Source of the DNA: Sutterella sp.
GTDB lineage: Bacteria > Pseudomonadota > Gammaproteobacteria > Burkholderiales > Burkholderiaceae_F
Length of the DNA stretch: 64,000 bases
Assembly: GCA_020025955.1 (NCBI GenBank)
Contig: JAHHRF010000005.1
Coordinates: forward strand, 1-64,000
Reading direction: 5' to 3'
This document shows positions 24,263 to 33,197 of this stretch, piece by piece (position 1 is the stretch's first letter; each line of letters opens with the position of its first letter). A program made the position numbers and the translations under genes. The notes under the pieces were generated by a model. It did not search any database, was not told the origin of the DNA, and saw only the letters and a list, made by a program, of their open reading frames with translations.

Positions 24263-26329
24263 TTACTTACCCCAGCTGTCGCGCAAGCCAACGGCTAAGT
24301 TAAAGACCGGCTTTTCAGACGTATGATCGACACGATCCGTCACAAAATAGCCCGTGCGTTCGAACTGGAACTTGGTATCGGGCGCTGCCTGGGCCGCCAT
24401 CGGCTCCACAAAGCCCGAGAGCACCGTCTTCGAATTGGGGGTCAAACGCTCAAGGTAATCCCCTTCCCCTTCGTCCGGGTGCGGCACCGCAAAGAGTCGG
24501 TCGTAAACGCGCAATTCCGCGGGCACAGCCGTCTTGGCATCCAACCAATGAATCGTGGCCTTGGTCTTCACGCTCATCGAGCCTTCGGTACCCGACTTGG
24601 TCTCAGGGAGGTACTGCGCATGAACCGCAATCACCTTGCCATTTTCATCCTTATCGAACCCGGTGGGCACGATCACGTAGCCATAGCGCAAGCGCACGGG
24701 CTTAGCGGGCGAGCCGTCAGCCGGCACCGTTAAGCGACGGAACCCCTTAGGCGGCACTTCAGCGAAGTCCGTTTCTTCAATCCAGAGTTCACGCGAGAAG
24801 CTCACATCACGCTGGCCCATTTCAGGCTTCTGCGGATGGTTGTCGGCCACCAAGGTTTCGCTCTCACCTTCAGGGTAGTTGTCGATGATGAGCTTTAAGG
24901 GCTTCATCACCGCCGTGCGACGATGAGCCTTGGCTTCTAAGTCTTCACGTAAGCACTGCTCTAAGAGCGAGTAGTCAATCCAACCGCCCGAGACCTTCGA
25001 GATCCCGCAGCGTTCAGCAAAGGTCTGAAGCGCTTCCGGGGTGTAGCCACGGCGACGCAACCCCACGATGGTCGGCATACGCGGATCATCCCAACCGTCG
25101 ACGTAACCACCCTGAACGAGGTTGATGAGCTTACGCTTACTCACTACCACATAGGTCAAATTCAAACGGTTGAATTCGTACTGGTGCGAAAGCAAGAAGA
25201 AGTTCGGACGAACCACCGTTAAGGCCGCCTGCATTAAAGGCGTAAAGTGGGTCGGCGCCGAGAGGATCGTTTCTAAGACTGCCTTGACGTCTGCTTCAGG
25301 GAGCACCTCAGGCAGGGTTTCGCCCCACGAGGCAAAGCGATCGCGAAGGGCCACTTCTTCAGCGGCATGGCCGAGCTTGGAGCGCGCCGCGAACGCCGCA
25401 CGCACGAAGGTTTCAGCACGATCATCACGCCCTGCCAACATCGCTTCTAAAACGTCACAGGCTTCCTTAAACTGCGGGGCACGCAAAACGGGCACCACAC
25501 GTTCCAGGGCCCAATCGTAGAACGCACGCTGGTCTTCGAATTCCAAGGTGCAAATCGAGTGGGTAATATTCTCGAGGGTATCCTCAATCGGGTGCGCAAA
25601 GGTGTACATCGGATAGATGCACCACTTGTTACCCGTTGCATGGTGTTCGGCGAAACGAATGCGATAGATCGCCGGGTCACGCAAATTCATGTTGGGGCTA
25701 GCCATGTCAATCTTGGCACGCACCACCATGGAGCCTTCCGGATGCTTGCCATCACGCATTTCGCGGAATAAGCGCAAGCTTTCTTCGGCCGGACGATCAC
25801 GGAACGGGGAATTCTTCCCCGGCTCACGCAACGTACCACGCATTTCGCGCATCTGCTCCGGCGTCTGTTCGTCGACGTAGGCGTAGCCTTCCTTGATCAA
25901 ATGCTCAGCAAACAAGTACATCCAATCAAAGTAGGAGCTCGCAAAGTAGAGGTTCGTATCGTTGCCGAACTTCCAATCAAAGCCCAACCACGAGACGCTA
26001 TCCAAAATGCCGTCGACGTATTCCTGATTTTCTTTTTCAGGGTTCGTATCGTCAAAGCGCATGTGGCAAGCGCCACCGTAATCACGCGCCAAGGAGAAAT
26101 TCAAGCAAATGCTCTTGGCATGACCAATGTGCAAGTAGCCATTGGGTTCAGGCGGGAAACGCGTACGGATCTTCGCCATATCCGTTTGACCGGCCGCCTG
26201 TTCCGAATACGGGGCGGGATGGCCGCACCACAAACGGGGCTCAACAGCACCCGTCTTGAGATCGTCTTCGATCTGAGTACGAATAAAGTTAGTCACCTGA
26301 GCGACAGGAGTTTCCTTCTCGGAGGTCAT
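24263..26329 (-). CDS. glnS: Glutaminyl-tRNA synthetase with a large internal insertion
   Basis: A 688-residue class I enzyme that charges tRNA-Gln. The catalytic domain has PPEPNGYLHIGHAKS (HIGH at ~67-70) and SICTLEFEDQRAFYDW. VVSKRKL (the KMSKS equivalent) is near 395-401. Between YDWALERV and HQYEFNRLNL the enzyme carries about 100 extra residues (~279-380) that E. coli GlnRS lacks at this point, raising the length from about 554 to 688. An ATG at 26329 was preferred over an in-frame TTG six codons earlier. The stretch is helical-looking, without a recognised fold. Confidence 0.95.
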   Translation of the reverse strand: MTSEKETPVAQVTNFIRTQIEDDLKTGAVEPRLWCGHPAPYSEQAAGQTDMAKIRTRFPPEPNGYLHIGHAKSICLNFSLARDYGGACHMRFDDTNPEKENQEYVDGILDSVSWLGFDWKFGNDTNLYFASSYFDWMYLFAEHLIKEGYAYVDEQTPEQMREMRGTLREPGKNSPFRDRPAEESLRLFREMRDGKHPEGSMVVRAKIDMASPNMNLRDPAIYRIRFAEHHATGNKWCIYPMYTFAHPIEDTLENITHSICTLEFEDQRAFYDWALERVVPVLRAPQFKEACDVLEAMLAGRDDRAETFVRAAFAARSKLGHAAEEVALRDRFASWGETLPEVLPEADVKAVLETILSAPTHFTPLMQAALTVVRPNFFLLSHQYEFNRLNLTYVVVSKRKLINLVQGGYVDGWDDPRMPTIVGLRRRGYTPEALQTFAERCGISKVSGGWIDYSLLEQCLREDLEAKAHRRTAVMKPLKLIIDNYPEGESETLVADNHPQKPEMGQRDVSFSRELWIEETDFAEVPPKGFRRLTVPADGSPAKPVRLRYGYVIVPTGFDKDENGKVIAVHAQYLPETKSGTEGSMSVKTKATIHWLDAKTAVPAELRVYDRLFAVPHPDEGEGDYLERLTPNSKTVLSGFVEPMAAQAAPDTKFQFERTGYFVTDRVDHTSEKPVFNLAVGLRDSWGK

Positions 26330-26422
26330 TGAACGTTCCACACTCAAAATAAGTTAAATAAAAAATCTTTTATATTGTACGTGATTCAACACTTAAAACC
26401 ATGGCTTACGAGTTGAATCCCC

Positions 26423-27898
26423 TTAGGCAAAATCAATCTGATTACTCAGCCTTTCGCCCCATTCGTAGAGCGAACCAATCAGTTCATCTTTCCCATCGTC
26501 GTCCCCCATCTCAAAGAGCTTTTCCTGAGCAACGTCGATTTCTTCGTTAAAGCGGTTTAATCGTCCCGACTCAATTAACGTGTCACGGCAGTATTGCATC
26601 CACTGAGCACGCTCTTCATCAGACAGGTGTTCCGGCCAATTGCGCGCCAAGTAGCGAGGGAGCATGGCCGTTAAGCGCTCGTCGTCAAAATTAACCTTGC
26701 CTGCACGCACCGCTTCAAATAAGCGTTCGGCATCTTGGTTAGCGACCCAGGCGGCCAATTTAGCGTCCTCATTCGACAAGAACGCGTCATACAACGCCTC
26801 TTCCGCACTCTCTGCGGGCGCAAAGGCATTATTGGCTTCCCACTCTTCACGAATAACATCCGCCACGCGGTCACGCACGTCTAATAAGCGTTGGTAGTGT
26901 TCGCGCGCCACGTCAAGGTTGGTTCCCATCGCGACCGCACGCTCAGCACTCAACACCCCTAAGGTGCCACAGATAAAGGGGGCCTCATTGAGTTTAATCT
27001 TCGTAATGGGTAAACGCGTCACCCCAGCGGCTTCACATTCCGAACGGGAACGAAGTCGTTGGCGAATCTCTTCGTGACTAAGCGTTAAGAGTTGCGAAGG
27101 ATCCTCTTTTAAATTCCATAACAACACTTCATTGGGGGTGGCACCCGCCCCAATCACCCCCACGATACCGTGATAGTGATTAGCGATCCCTAACTTGGGC
27201 GAAATCCAGAGCGCTGGCCCCTTATCCAATTCCGCCATCACACTCTTTTTGTCACGGCGATTAAAGGCCCACTGCCACAAACGAGGTTCCGTCGTCGCAA
27301 TGTGTTTCGCTAACGCCATCGTGGCGTACGCATCCGACGACGCATCATGCGCCTTCTGGTGACCAATCCCATTGGTTTTCGTTAAGACTTCCAGCTTAAA
27401 GACGGGGCGCACTTTACCCGAGCGCGCATCTTCCACATAGGTCCACGTCAAGGAGCCGTTGTCGCCACGCAAAACCCAGAGAGCTACCACTAAGGGATAG
27501 ATATCCCAACGGGAGCAGCCATTACGCCAAACATGGTCGTAGGGGGGAAGGAAATTGCGCCAGAACAAGAAGCGATTGACGTTATCGTCAAAGCCAATGG
27601 TGTTGTAGCCCACGCTCACGGTATTAGGGGTATTTAAGCGCTCAAAAATCATGCGAGCAAAGTCGGCTTCAACCATCCCCTTTTCTTCGCACTCTTGAGG
27701 GGTAATCCCCGTGATGAGACAACTCTCAACCGAAGGGAGCACGTCTTGAGCCGGACGGTCATACAACACATCGGCCTCGCCTAAGGGTTCAAAATCCATC
27801 GTCGAGCGAACCCCAGCAAACTGCGCTGGGCGATCGCGCCCGGGTTTTAAACCAAAAGTTTCGTAGTCGTACCAATAAAACGTAGGCGCCACAGTCAT
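26423..27898 (-). CDS. sbcB: Exodeoxyribonuclease I
   Basis: A 491-residue 3'-5' exonuclease for single-stranded DNA. It is DEDDh type: the first acidic pair is in FYWYDYETFGLKPG (D11, E13), the second acidic residue in VGYNTIGFDD, and the last in HDASSDAYATMALA. The C-terminal half carries the ExoI-specific SH3-like and helical regions. It lies 10 bp after rng, so rng-sbcB are probably co-transcribed, and glnS follows. Confidence 0.94.
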   Translation of the reverse strand: MTVAPTFYWYDYETFGLKPGRDRPAQFAGVRSTMDFEPLGEADVLYDRPAQDVLPSVESCLITGITPQECEEKGMVEADFARMIFERLNTPNTVSVGYNTIGFDDNVNRFLFWRNFLPPYDHVWRNGCSRWDIYPLVVALWVLRGDNGSLTWTYVEDARSGKVRPVFKLEVLTKTNGIGHQKAHDASSDAYATMALAKHIATTEPRLWQWAFNRRDKKSVMAELDKGPALWISPKLGIANHYHGIVGVIGAGATPNEVLLWNLKEDPSQLLTLSHEEIRQRLRSRSECEAAGVTRLPITKIKLNEAPFICGTLGVLSAERAVAMGTNLDVAREHYQRLLDVRDRVADVIREEWEANNAFAPAESAEEALYDAFLSNEDAKLAAWVANQDAERLFEAVRAGKVNFDDERLTAMLPRYLARNWPEHLSDEERAQWMQYCRDTLIESGRLNRFNEEIDVAQEKLFEMGDDDGKDELIGSLYEWGERLSNQIDFA

Positions 27899-27908
27899 TC
27901 TTGTTCCT

Positions 27909-29360
27909 TTACTTCATCACGATGTCGTAGTGATCTTGTGCGATCGACGCGTCTGGCTTCCAGGTAAGACGCTTGCCGGTGAGCGACATAAATAAGTCCA
28001 CGGCTTTTCGTTCGTGCTTATCCAATAAGTCTGCCACACTCGGGGCCACCGTCACGTCAAAGCTCGTCACCTCGGGGTGGGTTTTGCAACGTTCCCCCAG
28101 TTCTCGAAGGAGTGCATAAACCACTGAGCGCGCCGTCAAAATCATGCCACGCCCCTCACACAGCGGGCAGGGTTCACAGAGAACACTCGAGAGCGAATCA
28201 CGTGTGCGCTTTCGAGTTAATTCCACCAGCCCCAGTTCCGTGAAGTCACTCACGGTCACCACATTACGGTCTAAGGCCACCGCATCACGTAAAGCAGCCA
28301 GTACCTTACGACGGCCGTCTTCGGCTTCCATGTCGATGAAGTCCACAATGACGATGCCACCCAAATTGCGTAAGCGCATTTGGCGCGCAATAGCGCGGGC
28401 CGCTTCAACGTTAGTCTTTAAGACCGTATCTTGGAAGTCATGTCGCCCCACAAAAGCCCCGGTGTTCACATCCACCGTAGTCATGGCTTCGGTTTGATCA
28501 ATGACGAGGTAGCCGCCACTGGGCAAACCCACACGACGCTCCAAGGCTTTATCCACGCGTTTAGCAATGTCGTAGTGAGCAAACAAGCTTTCTTTACCTT
28601 CATAGCGCACGATGCGATCGAGCACATCGGGCATGTACTTTTTCGCAAAGCCCGTGAGTCGCTCAAAGCCCACTAAAGAGTCGACAATCACCGCTTCCGT
28701 CGCTTCACTTACGCGATCGCGCAGCAGTCGCTCTTCGAGCGTGGGTTCGGTGTAAAGGAGCGCGGGGGCACGACGCTTCGTGGGCGCGGCCAAAATATCC
28801 GCCCAACGACGGCGCAAATATTGCATGTCAAAGCAAAAATCGGCTTCACGAACCACAGTTCCGCACGTGCGAACGATGTAACCACCCTTGTCGTCCTCTG
28901 GACGCAAAGCAGCAATCGTGGCACGAAGCGCATCACGCTGAGCGGGGTCGGCAATGCGTTGCGACACGCCAATATGGTCTTCGTAAGGGAGATACACCAA
29001 ATTGCGCCCAGGGAGCGAAATGAGCATGCTCAAACGCGCCCCCTTCGTCCCCACGGGATCCTTGATCACCTGAACAATTAAGGTCTGCCCTTGATGAATC
29101 ACTTCCTCAATTGGAAGACGCTTTTTCTCGCCCTTTGGCTGACGCACCATGGAAACGTGCAAATACGCGGTACGCTCAAGCCCAATATCCACAAACGCAC
29201 TTTGCATACCCGGGAGTACTCGCGTGACACGCCCCAAGTAAACATTCCCAGTGAGACCGCGATTGACTTCTTGCTCAACCCAATACTCTTCTAGAAAATC
29301 GTCGTGGAGACCGGCGACACGTGTCTCACGCAATCCCGCATTGATTAAAAACTTTTCCAC
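27909..29360 (-). CDS. rng: Ribonuclease G
   Basis: A 483-residue endoribonuclease of the RNase E/G family, with an N-terminal S1 domain (~35-75: GNVYLGRVTRVLPGMQSAFVDIG). Catalytic Asp residues lie in IVIVDFIDMEAEDGRRKV and the following VSDFTELGLVELTRKR. The zinc-link CEPCPLCEGRG is intact. The start is GTG at 29360, with AAAGGA upstream, and the sequence EKFLINAGLRETRVAGL fits the family N-terminus. There is no long RNase E-like tail, which supports RNase G. It is divergent from rfbB, only 108 bp away. Confidence 0.95.
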   Translation of the reverse strand: MEKFLINAGLRETRVAGLHDDFLEEYWVEQEVNRGLTGNVYLGRVTRVLPGMQSAFVDIGLERTAYLHVSMVRQPKGEKKRLPIEEVIHQGQTLIVQVIKDPVGTKGARLSMLISLPGRNLVYLPYEDHIGVSQRIADPAQRDALRATIAALRPEDDKGGYIVRTCGTVVREADFCFDMQYLRRRWADILAAPTKRRAPALLYTEPTLEERLLRDRVSEATEAVIVDSLVGFERLTGFAKKYMPDVLDRIVRYEGKESLFAHYDIAKRVDKALERRVGLPSGGYLVIDQTEAMTTVDVNTGAFVGRHDFQDTVLKTNVEAARAIARQMRLRNLGGIVIVDFIDMEAEDGRRKVLAALRDAVALDRNVVTVSDFTELGLVELTRKRTRDSLSSVLCEPCPLCEGRGMILTARSVVYALLRELGERCKTHPEVTSFDVTVAPSVADLLDKHERKAVDLFMSLTGKRLTWKPDASIAQDHYDIVMK

Positions 29361-29468
29361 TCTTTTAAATCCTTTGTGCTCGCAACCCGCGTTGCCACAC
29401 TGTTTAGAGCATATTGTAGTAGGATTCCGTGCTATACCCTTCGTGTCCTTTTCTCAAATCCAAAACTC

Positions 29469-30467
29469 ATGCTCTTCGTGACTGGTGCTGCGGGCTTTAT
29501 TGGCTCGAATTTTGTCGTCAATACCCTCTTAGCCAACCAGGGCCCCGTGCTGGTCTTGGATGCGCTGACCTATGCGGGTCACAAAGACAACTTAACGGCG
29601 GTCTGGGACCGCGAGGACTTCACCTTTGTTGAAGGCAATATCACGGATACGCTTCTCTTAGAAGAACTCTTTCAGACGTATCAGCCCACAGGGCTCGTGC
29701 ATTTTGCGGCAGAAAGTCACGTGGACCGTTCTATTTCGGATCCCCTTCGTTTTGTGGAAACGAATGTCAAAGGTACAGCGGCGCTCTTAACCGTAACGAA
29801 ACGCTACCTCACGCAGCACCCCGAGAAAAAGGAAAGTTTTCGCTTTATCAACATTTCCACGGATGAGGTTTACGGGTCCTTAGACCGCGAGGCACCCCCG
29901 AGCGACGAGGAAACGCCCTTTGCGCCAAGCAGCCCCTACTCTGCGAGCAAAGCCTCAGCCGACCATTTAGGTCAGGCCTTTTTCCGCACCTATGGGCTTC
30001 CGGTGATTACGATTCGGTGCACCAATAACTATGGACCGAGACAGTACCCCGAGAAGCTCTTACCCTATATGCTCCAACAAGCGCTTCATCACCGTCCCTT
30101 GACCTTGTACGGTAACGGTCAACAGACGCGCGACTGGATTCATGTGGAGGACTTTGTTAACGCGATTACCCTCGCCCTTCAAAAAGGGGTACCAGGCGAA
30201 TGCTATAACGTGGGTGCCACCAACGAAATCTCTAATCAAGCGTTTGTGGAAGCCCTGTGTGAGGTATTAGATCGCTTAGCGCCCAGCCCCACACACTCCT
30301 CATACAAAACGTTAATTACCTATGTAGAAGATCGTCCTGGGCACGATGTGCGTTACGCGTTGGATGCCACCAAAATCAAAACCACGCTGGGGTGGAAGCC
30401 TCAGGTGGACTTTGAGCGTGGGCTAGAAAGCACCATTCGTTGGTACCTAGAACGTTTCTTAACATAG
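29469..30467 (+). CDS. rfbB: dTDP-glucose 4,6-dehydratase
   Basis: A 332-residue short-chain dehydrogenase. The NAD-binding TGAAGFIGSNFV is followed by FAAESHVDRSI, STDEVYGS (catalytic Thr, Asp, Glu) and YSASKASADHL (Tyr, Lys). It converts dTDP-glucose to the 4-keto-6-deoxy sugar in dTDP-rhamnose synthesis. The ATG at 29469 fits the Rossmann start. A longer frame from 29376 runs into the promoter region between rng and rfbB. No rfbA, rfbC or rfbD gene is adjacent, so the pathway is split. Confidence 0.93.
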   Translation: MLFVTGAAGFIGSNFVVNTLLANQGPVLVLDALTYAGHKDNLTAVWDREDFTFVEGNITDTLLLEELFQTYQPTGLVHFAAESHVDRSISDPLRFVETNVKGTAALLTVTKRYLTQHPEKKESFRFINISTDEVYGSLDREAPPSDEETPFAPSSPYSASKASADHLGQAFFRTYGLPVITIRCTNNYGPRQYPEKLLPYMLQQALHHRPLTLYGNGQQTRDWIHVEDFVNAITLALQKGVPGECYNVGATNEISNQAFVEALCEVLDRLAPSPTHSSYKTLITYVEDRPGHDVRYALDATKIKTTLGWKPQVDFERGLESTIRWYLERFLT

Positions 30468-30522
30468 TATATTTGACCGATACGCCACTCGATCAACACA
30501 CCTAAGGTCTCACTCTACTGCT

Positions 30523-31554
30523 ATGCCCATTAAACAAGCAAAAAAACAAAAAGGTTACGTTCTCGTATATCGGCGCAACGGGTTAGGGGACTTTTTATCT
30601 GCTACCGTGCCGATGTGTGAGTTATACAAGGCGCATACTCACCACGATAACGACTATCCTCAAAAGATGATTTACTGCGTATCACGACTCAACGAACGCA
30701 TTGTCCGCTTGTACGACCCTACAGCAGAAATCATTCGTTTTGATCGCTGGTGCAAAAACAAGTACCTTAATGCAATTATCACTGTCCTCACTCTCTGGTC
30801 GCGTCACGGTCGTCCTACCATTGCTTTAGCTGGACTTCCTGGTTTAGGCAAAATGGATCGATTCTTCTTATGGCTCCTTAACGCACGGTGCACGCTCACT
30901 TTCAATCAAAAGTCGAAATTCGTTGGCCAACTTTTTTCTAAAACACGAGAAAAGGACAAAATTATTGAAGAAGACTTATCCCAGCACATTGCGCTTAACA
31001 ACTTAAGGTTGCTTGATAGCTCTCTAACAGAGATTCCTCAAAGCACATACCCTAAGTTGCTTAAAGGCTCTAAACCACCAACAAACCACAAACCAGCTTT
31101 ATATTTAAGCTTCATCAATAATCGAAAATCGTGCACTCTTACCTATGCGAAAACAAGAGAAATCCTTGAGGAATTAATCAACAAAGGGGGCACTTTCTCC
31201 CTCATAGTATCTCTCCCAGATGATTCCAATGAGGCAAGAGAACATTTTTTAGAAGCTTGCCCTAAAGACATTGATGTAACTTTTTTAAAAACCCCTACCC
31301 TGGAAAGCTTCATCAAATCCCTTACGCAAATTGATTGCTTCTTACTGGGGGATGGCGGAGCCGCACATATTGCGGGCTCGCTTAACAAACCTGGAGTCAC
31401 ACTATTTGGGAAGACTCCTGTAGAACGCTGGGGGGTACTTGGCAATAACATCATCAACATCTTTCACGGTCATGACATTAATGAAATCGATACAAATGAC
31501 ATTGTCAAAGCATTAATGAATGTTTTATCGATTCACCCAGAAACAAATCAATAA
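30523..31554 (+). CDS. GT9-like glycosyltransferase
   Basis: 343 residues. The N-terminal YVLVYRRNGLGDFLSATVPMCELYK and the C-terminal CFLLGDGGAAHIAGSLNKPGVTLFGKTPVERWG are the family 9 (heptosyltransferase-like) pattern. GT9 enzymes usually transfer heptose or another sugar to LPS core. Its base composition is clearly more AT-rich than rfbB before it or sdaA after it, and there are many Lys and Asn codons, which suggests a separate origin. It follows rfbB by 55 bp on the same strand. Confidence 0.8.
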   Translation: MPIKQAKKQKGYVLVYRRNGLGDFLSATVPMCELYKAHTHHDNDYPQKMIYCVSRLNERIVRLYDPTAEIIRFDRWCKNKYLNAIITVLTLWSRHGRPTIALAGLPGLGKMDRFFLWLLNARCTLTFNQKSKFVGQLFSKTREKDKIIEEDLSQHIALNNLRLLDSSLTEIPQSTYPKLLKGSKPPTNHKPALYLSFINNRKSCTLTYAKTREILEELINKGGTFSLIVSLPDDSNEAREHFLEACPKDIDVTFLKTPTLESFIKSLTQIDCFLLGDGGAAHIAGSLNKPGVTLFGKTPVERWGVLGNNIINIFHGHDINEIDTNDIVKALMNVLSIHPETNQ

Positions 31555-31581
31555 TCACGAAAGGGCCATACGCCCCATTCC

Positions 31582-31642
31582 AACATAAAAGGGGGCGACG
31601 ATTCCGTCACCCCCTTTGTCGTTTTGGGATTCCCCAAAACGT
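31582..31642 (-). terminator. Tandem hairpins downstream of sdaA
   Basis: There are two stems. CGTTTTGGG (31620-31628) pairs with CCCAAAACG (31633-31641). AAAGGGGG...GACG (31588-31600) pairs with 31605-31617; on the minus strand the single non-Watson-Crick position is a U-G pair, while on the plus strand it is a C-A mismatch. T-rich sequence follows on the minus strand. They should end the sdaA transcript. Confidence 0.8.
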
Positions 31643-31664
31643 AACCGTTATGAGTTTGACTTCG

Positions 31665-33044
31665 TTAGCAGTTCACAACACAAACCGCTAAGCCACCCAG
31701 ACTCGTTTCTTTATATTTACTTTGCATGTCACGCCCCGTACGAAGCATGGTTTCCATCACCTCGTCGAGGCTCACGTAATGTTCACCATTGCCACGCAAG
31801 GCCATACGCGTCGCCGCAATGGCTTTAACGGCCCCAATGGCGTTACGTTCAATACAAGGAATCTGCACTTGTCCGGCGATCGGATCGCATGTGAGCCCTA
31901 AATGGTGCTCCATCGCGATTTCAGCAGCATTTTCAATTTGTTCTGGCGTTCCACCTAAGACAGCGGTCAAGCCGCCCGCCGCCATCGAACAGGCCACCCC
32001 AACCTCACCTTGGCAACCAACTTCCGCCCCGGAAATCGATGCGTTTTCTTTAAAGAGCGACCCAATCGCACCCGCCGTGAGTAAAAATTCTCGGACGGCT
32101 TCACGCTTGGCATTAGGCACATGGTTGAGGTAGTACTGAATCACCGCGGGCACAATGCCAGCTGCCCCATTCGTGGGCGAGGTCACCACGCGACCTCCCG
32201 CAGCATTTTCTTCCGATACGGCGATGGCATAGGCATTGACCCAGTCCAAAACAATTAAGGGGTCGTTACTTTGCGCTTCGAGCGCATCCTTCAAGGTGGC
32301 GGCTCGACGGGCTACGCGCAAGGGACCAGGGAGCGGTGTGCGCACACGAAAACCTCGTGCAATACAGGCTTCCATCACGCCCCAAATGGCATCGAGTTCT
32401 GCGTCGACGGCTTCAGGGGTGCGCGTCGCTTCTTCGTTAGCGCGCACTAACTCGGCAATGGATTTACCCTCGCGCTTCGCGAGCGCAAGCAACCCTTCAC
32501 CACTCTTAAAGTCATACGGCAACGGGGCTTTCTTTTCCGCTACGCTTTGAGCTTCTGGATGCTCCGGGTTATGTTCTTCTGCGGGCACCACAAAGCCACC
32601 CCCTACCGAGTAGTAGCGGCGTTTGTACAGTTCATGCCCCTCACGCCAAATGGAAAACTCCAGAGCGTTGGTGTGATAAATCGGCACGCGAGACGGTTGA
32701 AAATCAATATCCACCTCAGGATCAAACTGCACTGGGTGCGTACCGCCAAGCTTTAGCGTTTTCGTTTGCGTCACGTCAGCTACGAGTTGAGGCACAGCAT
32801 CGGGGTCAACGCCAGCGGGCGTTTCACCCAAGAGCCCCAACAAGCACGCATTATCAGTGCCGTGCCCACGCCCCGTTGCGGCCAGACTCCCCATGAGGAG
32901 CACACGCGCATGGTCAGCCTTTTCCAGTGTTTGATTGTCGCGAATCGTCTCTAAAAACATTAACGCGGCACGCATTGGGCCCACGGTATGCGACGACGAG
33001 GGGCCAATCCCGACGCGAAACAAATCAAATACACTAACTGCCAT
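31665..33044 (-). CDS. sdaA: L-serine dehydratase (iron-sulfur type)
   Basis: A 459-residue single-chain enzyme that deaminates L-serine to pyruvate and ammonia. The N-terminal beta domain starts FDLFRVGIGPSSSHTVGPM. The alpha domain contains GAEVGCQGEVGVACSMAAGGL and LTCDPIAGQVQIPCIERN, which supply cysteines for the [4Fe-4S] cluster. It is monocistronic. It may pair functionally with AGCS-type amino acid uptake for serine use, but that is inference. Confidence 0.95.
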   Translation of the reverse strand: MAVSVFDLFRVGIGPSSSHTVGPMRAALMFLETIRDNQTLEKADHARVLLMGSLAATGRGHGTDNACLLGLLGETPAGVDPDAVPQLVADVTQTKTLKLGGTHPVQFDPEVDIDFQPSRVPIYHTNALEFSIWREGHELYKRRYYSVGGGFVVPAEEHNPEHPEAQSVAEKKAPLPYDFKSGEGLLALAKREGKSIAELVRANEEATRTPEAVDAELDAIWGVMEACIARGFRVRTPLPGPLRVARRAATLKDALEAQSNDPLIVLDWVNAYAIAVSEENAAGGRVVTSPTNGAAGIVPAVIQYYLNHVPNAKREAVREFLLTAGAIGSLFKENASISGAEVGCQGEVGVACSMAAGGLTAVLGGTPEQIENAAEIAMEHHLGLTCDPIAGQVQIPCIERNAIGAVKAIAATRMALRGNGEHYVSLDEVMETMLRTGRDMQSKYKETSLGGLAVCVVNC

Positions 33045-33133
33045 GTCCTTTCCTTAAGTCACACAAGATTGTGCTTCCCTACATAGTAGCGGGATTTGAG
33101 GCGTTTTCAAACTCCCCTCCCCCAAAGTAGGCG

Positions 33134-33178
33134 TAAAAAAACGCAACGCCCCTTTGTGTCAAAGTCGAGCGTTGCGTC
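33134..33178 (-). terminator. Terminator after msbA
   Basis: On the minus strand, ACGCAACGC pairs with GCGTTGCGT (33141-33149 and 33169-33177), followed by seven T. Confidence 0.85.
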
Positions 33179-33197
33179 TTCTCTGGGCTTATTGCCC

